Assembly (NCBI RefSeq): GCF_900230185.1
Contig: NZ_OCSR01000002.1
Coordinates: 1,860,001 to 1,924,000, forward strand
Reading direction: 5' to 3'
Source of the DNA: Burkholderia sp. OK233
GTDB lineage: Bacteria; Pseudomonadota; Gammaproteobacteria; Burkholderiales; Burkholderiaceae
DNA length: 64,000 nt
The notes under the pieces were generated by a model. That model was not told the origin of the DNA. It searched no databases and was given only the letters and a program-made list of their open reading frames with translations. Both the position numbers and the translations under genes were made by a program. Shown here in pieces: positions 62,727-64,000 of this stretch (within the stretch, counting starts at the first letter, position 1; each line of letters opens with the position of its first letter).

Positions 62727-63332
62727 ATGGACACTTCTTCTCTCCCCGGCCTGAGCCCGCTGCAATGCCGCAAGCGATCTGCAATCCTCGACGGCGCGAA
62801 AACCGTTTTCTTACGCGAGGGTTTCGGTTTGGCAACGATGGACGATGTCGCCTCGGCCGCCGGCGTCGGCAAACAGACGGTCTACCGCCACTTCAAGTCG
62901 AAGGAGGCGCTCTTCGTTGGTCTGGTGAGCGCGATGTGCGCTCAGGTGGGCGCGCTGCTTGCCAGCGCTCAGGGCGAGCAATCCGATGGCGCGCCCGAAG
63001 TCGAGTTGCGCGAGTTGGGATGGGTGCTGGCACGAAGCCTTATTACGCCGGATACGCTGGGGCTTTACCGGGCCGTCGTTGCTGAGGCCGCGCGTTTTCC
63101 GGAACTCGGCCAGGTGTTTTACGAAAATGGTGCGAAGGTCGTACGTGCCTTCGCCGCAAAAATTCTGCGAAGGCGATTTGACGAATCGACTGCTGCATTG
63201 CGGGCAGCGACATTCGTTCAGTTGGTGCTAGGCGACGCGCATCTGGAACTGACACTTGGCTACACGGTGCCGGATGTTGACGCACGCTTTGCGCTGCAGA
63301 TTGACGAGGCGGTAGCGGCTGCCCTTCGCTAA
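62727..63332 (+). CDS. TetR-family repressor
   Basis: A 201-residue regulator with the N-terminal HTH (FLREGFGLATMDDVASAAGVGKQTVYRHFKSKEALF) and an AefR-like C-terminal ligand domain (ITPDTLGLYRAVVAEAARFPELG). It is divergent from the SDR-DoxX pair with two operators between them, indicating that it controls both itself and them. The inducer is not known. Confidence 0.87.
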   Translation: MDTSSLPGLSPLQCRKRSAILDGAKTVFLREGFGLATMDDVASAAGVGKQTVYRHFKSKEALFVGLVSAMCAQVGALLASAQGEQSDGAPEVELRELGWVLARSLITPDTLGLYRAVVAEAARFPELGQVFYENGAKVVRAFAAKILRRRFDESTAALRAATFVQLVLGDAHLELTLGYTVPDVDARFALQIDEAVAAALR

Positions 63333-63759
63333 GGAGCGCCGCATAAGATGTCGAGCCGCTGCATGCGGAACGCAACAGCGTGTGGCGCGGGCGATCCATA
63401 GCGGCCCAGCAACTGCTTCAACTCGAACGGACTAGCGTGCCATGACAGGCAACCCCGTGTGGCCGGTCACGCTGGAATATTTGTTCCTGCCAGCCGTTTA
63501 CTGCGCACGGACGATCCCATTCCGTTATGCCTGAACCAGGCCCCGATTGCCACGCACCCGCCGGCAAGGGTCTGCGCTTGCCTGTTTGCAGGATTCGCCC
63601 CGCCGTTGCCGACGCTGCGCGACGCACGTTCGAGTTGCAGGACAGCGGTGCTGGTTGCCATCTCGTGGGCACGGGCGAAATTCGCTAGCGGCGGCCGGCA
63701 CGCACTGCGTGCAGCGACAACAACGCGCCCGCCCCGCGGCCTTCTTGGAGATCCCAGTC
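63333..63759. other. Gene-free stretch before the last exported protein
   Basis: 427 bp with no convincing gene on either strand; the frames present are shadows without signatures. It should hold the promoter of the gene starting at 63760. Confidence 0.5.
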
Positions 63760-64000
63760 ATGAACCCCGTCACACACGGCTTCAATCCGACAATCGACCG
63801 GCAACCTTGCCAGCGTCTCGTCCGTGCAAAAGACCTCAAGCTGAAACATCTGCTGCTGGCTGCCCTGTACGGCGCCAGTCTCGCGCTTTCGGCAGCGGGC
63901 TCCGCCTTTGCCGCCGAGCTCACGCCGCTGCTCCCGCCGTCGTTCGTCACCTCGTCGACGATACCTGCCGACGGTGACGTCAATCCGTACGGCGTCGCCT
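63760..64000 (+). CDS. Exported protein, partial (runs off the window)
   Basis: An open frame from ATG 63760 (GGAG upstream) to the window end, 80 residues. After a charged start comes a hydrophobic segment HLLLAALYGASLALSAAG ending AFAAE, a likely signal peptide. The mature part LTPLLPPSFVTSSTIPADGDVNPYGVA resembles the start of exported NHL-repeat-type proteins, where the phrase is followed by a beta-propeller. The family call cannot be proved from the part shown. Confidence 0.6.
   Translation, partial: MNPVTHGFNPTIDRQPCQRLVRAKDLKLKHLLLAALYGASLALSAAGSAFAAELTPLLPPSFVTSSTIPADGDVNPYGVA

Overview
The window looks like an accessory-rich stretch of a Burkholderia/Paraburkholderia-type betaproteobacterial chromosome or megaplasmid. 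This is inferred from the high-GC coding, the many AraC/LysR/TetR regulators, the MHS-type transporter, the aromatic/heterocycle catabolic genes and the insertion sequence families present; no rRNA or tRNA gene was seen to confirm it.

Region 1 (1-15.2 kb). A racemase-family gene, an IS5-family element and a HAF-repeat exported protein are followed by a block on the minus strand: a 910-residue autotransporter, a TPR-sulfotransferase, a TPR-glycosyltransferase, a lipoprotein hydrolase, a broken FkbM methyltransferase and an APS kinase (cysC). An AraC regulator is divergent from the autotransporter. I read this block as a possible surface-protein modification cassette, in which CysC makes the sulfate donor used by the sulfotransferase. 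The substrate is inference.

Region 2 (15.2-34.8 kb). This is a nest of mobile DNA. An IS91-like element has its tyrosine recombinase gene cut by a RIT element (three ATGA-overlapping tyrosine recombinases, 6-bp target duplication). Next to it a group II intron has its reverse transcriptase cut by a serine-recombinase element that also carries DUF5372 and DUF6788 genes. Two same-length IS1182-family copies in opposite orientation then bracket 4.1 kb. One copy interrupted a short threonyl-tRNA synthetase gene (4-bp duplication GGAG), and the segment between the copies appears to have inverted. The synthetase start and its threonine-rich leader/attenuator now lie about 5.5 kb from the rest of the gene, on the other strand. 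The inverted segment also carries GNAT, flavin reductase, VOC, WYL-regulator and MEKHLA genes.

Region 3 (34.9-48.7 kb). A LysR-controlled catabolic operon on the minus strand holds two tandem amidohydrolase-2 paralogues (one without the HxH metal motif), UbiD, UbiX, a His-rich COG0523 GTPase, an NCS2 purine-type permease, a cyclic amidine deaminase and an Asp/Glu-racemase/arylmalonate-decarboxylase-type enzyme. A second LysR gene and a two-subunit Tat-exported molybdenum hydroxylase follow. Together they suggest breakdown of a nitrogen heterocycle or aromatic acid whose identity the sequence does not give.

Region 4 (48.8-55.2 kb). An RpiR-regulated operon encodes an amino-acid-type ABC importer, an agmatinase-family ureohydrolase and an MmgE/PrpD protein, probably for uptake and use of a guanidino or amino compound.

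Region 5 (55.5-64 kb). An IS701-family element with a TTAG duplication is followed by a FecR-OmpA-CHASE2 set with no cyclase, a class V aminotransferase, a TetR-controlled SDR/DoxX pair with two visible operators, and the start of an exported protein that runs off the window.
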